A stretch of 64,000 nt of DNA, from contig NZ_KB822599.1 in NCBI RefSeq assembly GCF_000364625.1, positions 186,001 to 250,000 of the forward strand. The letters run 5' to 3'. The notes below the pieces were generated by a model. It saw only the letters and a list, made by a program, of their open reading frames with translations. It was not told the origin of the DNA and made no database searches. Each line of letters opens with the position of its first letter. Position 1 is the stretch's first letter. The DNA comes from Pseudomonas thermotolerans DSM 14292 (GTDB taxonomy: Bacteria; Pseudomonadota; Gammaproteobacteria; Pseudomonadales; Pseudomonadaceae). Made by a program: the position numbers and the translations under genes. Of this stretch, positions 61,297 to 64,000 are shown one piece after another.

Positions 61297-62868
61297 ATGC
61301 CTGCCATCTACCCCTTCCTGCTGTCCCTGGCGCTGTTCCTGCTGCCGCTGACCAGCGAGGCCGGCGAAGCCGCGGACTTCGCCGCCGCTAGCCCGGCGCG
61401 CCAGGCCCAGCTGCTGGAACACTGGGCCGCCACGCCCGACCCAACGCGCCAGCCGCTGCTCGACGCCCTGCAGCACGGCCGCCTGGCCGTGGACGGCGCC
61501 CGCCGGGCCTTCATCGAGCGGGACGGCCGCCTGGTCGCCGCGGAGGGCGACGCCCCGCCCGAGGGCACGCCGAAGAAGCTGCGCCTGAACAACCGCCTGC
61601 GCGGTCTGCTGGCCACCGCCCAGGCCAGCCACCGACTGCTCGCCGAAGAGCCCGAGGTGCGCCTGGCAGCCGCCCGGGCCCTGCAGAAGAGCGCCCGCCC
61701 GGCCCAGCTATCGCTGCTCAACGCCAGTCTGGCCCGCGAATCGGACGCCGCGGTGCGCGACGCCCTGGCGCTGGCCCTGGCCAACCTGCAACTGGCCGAT
61801 CCCGACCCGAAGATCCGCCTGGGCGCCGTACGCCTGCTCGGCGAGACCGGCGAGCCCCTGGCGCGCACCCGCCTGGAGGCCCTGCTCGCCCCGGATGCGG
61901 AACGCGACCCGACGGTGCGCACCGCCGCCGAGACCAGCCTGGCCCAGATCAAGCGCCGCCTGCTGTTCGGCGAGCTGCTCGGCCAGGCCTTCAGCGGCCT
62001 CTCCCTCGGCTCCATCCTGCTGCTCGCCGCCCTCGGCCTGGCCATCACCTTCGGCCTGCTCGGGGTGATCAACATGGCCCACGGCGAGATGCTGATGCTC
62101 GGCGCCTACGCCACCTACGTGGTGCAGCTGCTGTTCCAGCGCCATTTCCCTGAGGCCCTGGCGCTCTACCCACTGGCCGCCCTGCCGGTGGCCTTCCTGG
62201 CCACCGCCACGGTGGGCATGGCCCTGGAGCGCACGGTGATCCGCCACCTCTATGGCCGGCCGCTGGAGACCCTGCTGGCCACCTGGGGGATCAGCCTGAT
62301 CCTCATCCAGCTGGTGCGCGTGCTGTTCGGCGCGCAGAACGTCGAGGTGGCCAACCCGGCCTGGCTGTCCGGCGGCGTGCAGGTGCTGCCCAACCTGGTG
62401 CTGCCCTGGAACCGCCTGGTGATCATCGCCTTCGCGCTGTTCGTGGTGGCCCTCACCTGGCTGCTGCTGAACCGGACCCGCCTGGGCCTCAACGTCCGTG
62501 CGGTGACCCAGAACCGCAACATGGCCGCCTGCTGCGGCGTGCCCACCGGCCGCGTGGACATGCTGGCCTTCGGCCTCGGCTCGGGCATCGCCGGGCTGGG
62601 TGGCGTGGCCCTCAGCCAGATCGGCAACGTCGGCCCGGACCTCGGCCAGAGCTACATCATCGACTCCTTCCTGGTGGTGGTGCTCGGCGGCGTCGGCCAG
62701 TTGGCCGGCAGCGTGCTGGCGGCCTTCGGCCTGGGCGTCGCCAACAAGATCCTCGAACCGCAGATCGGCGCCGTGCTGGGCAAGATCCTGATCCTCGCGC
62801 TGATCATCCTGTTCATCCAGAAACGTCCGCAGGGCCTGTTCGCCCTCAAGGGACGGGTGCTCGACTGA
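61297..62868 (+). CDS. urtB: Urea ABC transporter, permease UrtB
   Basis: The 523-residue protein has a signal peptide (about 1-22) and a periplasmic-type N-terminal domain of about 200 residues with HEAT-like helical repeats (for example VRDALALALANLQLADPD). The LivH-type permease domain follows, with about eight helices containing GVINMAHGEMLMLGAYA and VLGGVGQLAGSVLAAFGLG. The long N-terminal extension is characteristic of UrtB as opposed to LivH. The start follows GAAGGA. The stop TGA shares its last base with the urtC ATG. Confidence 0.94.
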   Translation: MPAIYPFLLSLALFLLPLTSEAGEAADFAAASPARQAQLLEHWAATPDPTRQPLLDALQHGRLAVDGARRAFIERDGRLVAAEGDAPPEGTPKKLRLNNRLRGLLATAQASHRLLAEEPEVRLAAARALQKSARPAQLSLLNASLARESDAAVRDALALALANLQLADPDPKIRLGAVRLLGETGEPLARTRLEALLAPDAERDPTVRTAAETSLAQIKRRLLFGELLGQAFSGLSLGSILLLAALGLAITFGLLGVINMAHGEMLMLGAYATYVVQLLFQRHFPEALALYPLAALPVAFLATATVGMALERTVIRHLYGRPLETLLATWGISLILIQLVRVLFGAQNVEVANPAWLSGGVQVLPNLVLPWNRLVIIAFALFVVALTWLLLNRTRLGLNVRAVTQNRNMAACCGVPTGRVDMLAFGLGSGIAGLGGVALSQIGNVGPDLGQSYIIDSFLVVVLGGVGQLAGSVLAAFGLGVANKILEPQIGAVLGKILILALIILFIQKRPQGLFALKGRVLD

Positions 62869-63947
62869 TGACTCGACCGATCTCCATCACCCTGCTGGCC
62901 AAGGCCGGGCCGCACCTCGGCCGCGGCCTGGGCGCGCTGGCGCTCGCCGTGCTGCTGGCCCTGCCGCTGCTGCACCTGCTGCCGGCGGAGCACGCCCTGC
63001 ACGTCTCCGCCTACACCCTGACCCTGGTCGGCAAGATCCTCTGCTACGCGGTGGTCGCCCTGGCCCTGGACCTGGTGTGGGGCTACGCCGGCCTGCTGTC
63101 CCTCGGCCACGGCCTGTTCTTCGCCCTCGGCGGCTACGCCATGGGCATGTACCTGATGCGCCAGGCGGCCGGCGACGGCCTGCCGGCGTTCATGAGCTTC
63201 CTGGCCTGGAGCGAACTGCCCTGGTACTGGTACGGCACCTCCAGCTTCCTCTGGTGCCTGGCCCTGGTGGTGCTGGCGCCGGGCCTGCTGGCCCTGGCGT
63301 TCGGCTTCTTCGCCTTCCGCTCGCGGATCAAGGGCGTGTACTTCTCGATCATGACCCAGGCGCTGACCTTCGCCGCCATGCTGCTGTTCTTCCGCAACGA
63401 GACCGGCTTCGGCGGCAACAACGGCTTCACCGACTTCCGCACCCTCCTCGGCTTCGAGATCACCGCGCCGGGCACCCGCGCGGCGCTGTTCCTCTGCAGC
63501 CTGGCGCTGCTGGTCGGCAGCCTGCTGCTCGGCTGGAGGCTGGCCCACAGCAAGTTCGGCCGGGTGCTCACAGCCCTGCGCGATGCCGAGAACCGCCTGA
63601 TGTTCTGCGGCTACGACCCGCGCGGCTACAAGCTGTTCGTCTGGGTGCTGTCCGCCGTGCTCTGCGGCCTGGCCGGGGCGCTGTACGTGCCGCAGGTGGG
63701 GATCATCAACCCCAGCGAGATGGCTCCCACCCAGTCCATCGAGGCGGCCATCTGGGTCGCTCTGGGCGGCCGCGGCACCCTGCTCGGCGCACTGCTCGGC
63801 GCCGGCCTGGTGAACGGCGCGAAGAGCTGGTTCACCGTGGCCTTCCCCGAATACTGGCTGTTCTTCCTCGGCGCCCTGTTCATCGTCGCCACCCTGTTCC
63901 TGCCGAAGGGCGTGATCGGCCTGCTCGGCAAGGGAGACAAGTCATGA
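62868..63947 (+). CDS. urtC: Urea ABC transporter, permease UrtC
   Basis: The 359-residue LivM-type permease has about ten helices with ALDLVWGYAGLLSLGHGLFFALGG as signature and GVYFSIMTQALTFA in the middle, then ALRDAENRLMFCGYDPR. It forms the membrane channel with UrtB. It overlaps urtB by one base and urtD by four, indicating a tightly coupled operon. Confidence 0.94.
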   Translation: MTRPISITLLAKAGPHLGRGLGALALAVLLALPLLHLLPAEHALHVSAYTLTLVGKILCYAVVALALDLVWGYAGLLSLGHGLFFALGGYAMGMYLMRQAAGDGLPAFMSFLAWSELPWYWYGTSSFLWCLALVVLAPGLLALAFGFFAFRSRIKGVYFSIMTQALTFAAMLLFFRNETGFGGNNGFTDFRTLLGFEITAPGTRAALFLCSLALLVGSLLLGWRLAHSKFGRVLTALRDAENRLMFCGYDPRGYKLFVWVLSAVLCGLAGALYVPQVGIINPSEMAPTQSIEAAIWVALGGRGTLLGALLGAGLVNGAKSWFTVAFPEYWLFFLGALFIVATLFLPKGVIGLLGKGDKS

Positions 63948-64000
63948 TCGCCACCCCGTCCCCTACCTGCATGCTCGAACCAGCCTTCCACCCGGCCGGC
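63944..64000 (+). CDS. urtD: Urea ABC transporter ATP-binding protein UrtD, first 19 codons only
   Basis: The ATG overlaps the urtC stop (ATGA) and is preceded by AGGGAG. Only 19 codons (starting MIATPSPTCMLEPAF) are inside the window, so identification rests on operon position: urtD follows urtC in all complete urt operons I know. The Walker motifs would lie outside. Confidence 0.7.
   Translation, partial: MIATPSPTCMLEPAFHPAG

Overview
The window is about 64 kb of GC-rich, tightly packed chromosome from a gamma-proteobacterium, almost certainly a Pseudomonas or close relative. The evidence is the gene content and, from memory, gene order. speA, yciH, a Nudix gene, a DUF2333 gene, gcbA, ctpL, dsbD, aroQ, accB, accC, prmA, a DUF3426 gene, dusB, fis, purH, purD and retS run in the P. 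aeruginosa order. So do the rlmJ to metY block and the urea transporter genes. I see no rRNA, tRNA, CRISPR array, integrase or insertion sequence.

Layout. 1-12.97 kb: the start of a formate dehydrogenase (minus), a YdcZ-like membrane protein, a membrane diguanylate cyclase, penicillin-binding protein 1C, a small membrane protein, a thioester-type alpha-2-macroglobulin lipoprotein, a DinF-like MATE exporter overlapping a GAF-GGDEF diguanylate cyclase, and a DUF2214 membrane protein. 12.97-37.6 kb: the conserved core. It holds arginine decarboxylase, a SUI1/YciH protein, a Nudix hydrolase, a DUF2333 protein, GcbA, a CtpL-like chemoreceptor broken by a frameshift, DsbD, AroQ, AccB-AccC, PrmA, a zinc-ribbon protein, DusB-Fis, PurH, PurD, a large MHS transporter and RetS. 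37.6-50.7 kb: rlmJ, acyl-CoA dehydrogenase, NhaP2, MscK, SelO, an aspartate/glutamate racemase, a TauE/SafE exporter and MetY. 50.7-59.4 kb (minus): a chemotaxis-type operon in the order MCP-like protein, CheY, STAS, CheA, MCP, CheW, CheR and a CheB-derived fusion, preceded by a FixJ/NarL-type regulator. 59.4-64 kb: the urtABCD urea ABC transporter behind a sigma-54/NtrC-type control region.

Themes. Three GGEEF diguanylate cyclases and RetS lie in the first 38 kb, so c-di-GMP and attachment control is well represented. AccBC, AroQ, PurHD, SpeA, DusB-Fis, PrmA and RlmJ are housekeeping functions. PbpC and the macroglobulin belong together in periplasmic defence and wall repair.

Most unusual region. 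The chemotaxis genes are the only clearly damaged or rearranged genes here. CheA carries an in-frame amber codon between its phosphotransfer and kinase halves. The first MCP-like gene shifts frame at a run of seven C. ctpL carries a one-base insertion. The cheB position holds a CheB receiver joined in frame to a second receiver and an HPt domain, with no methylesterase. Either chemosensory signalling is decaying or it has been rebuilt as a split-kinase phosphorelay. Strong regulatory signals are a Pho-box array before ctpL, a sigma-54 promoter with an NtrC-type site before urtA, and terminators after accC and purD.
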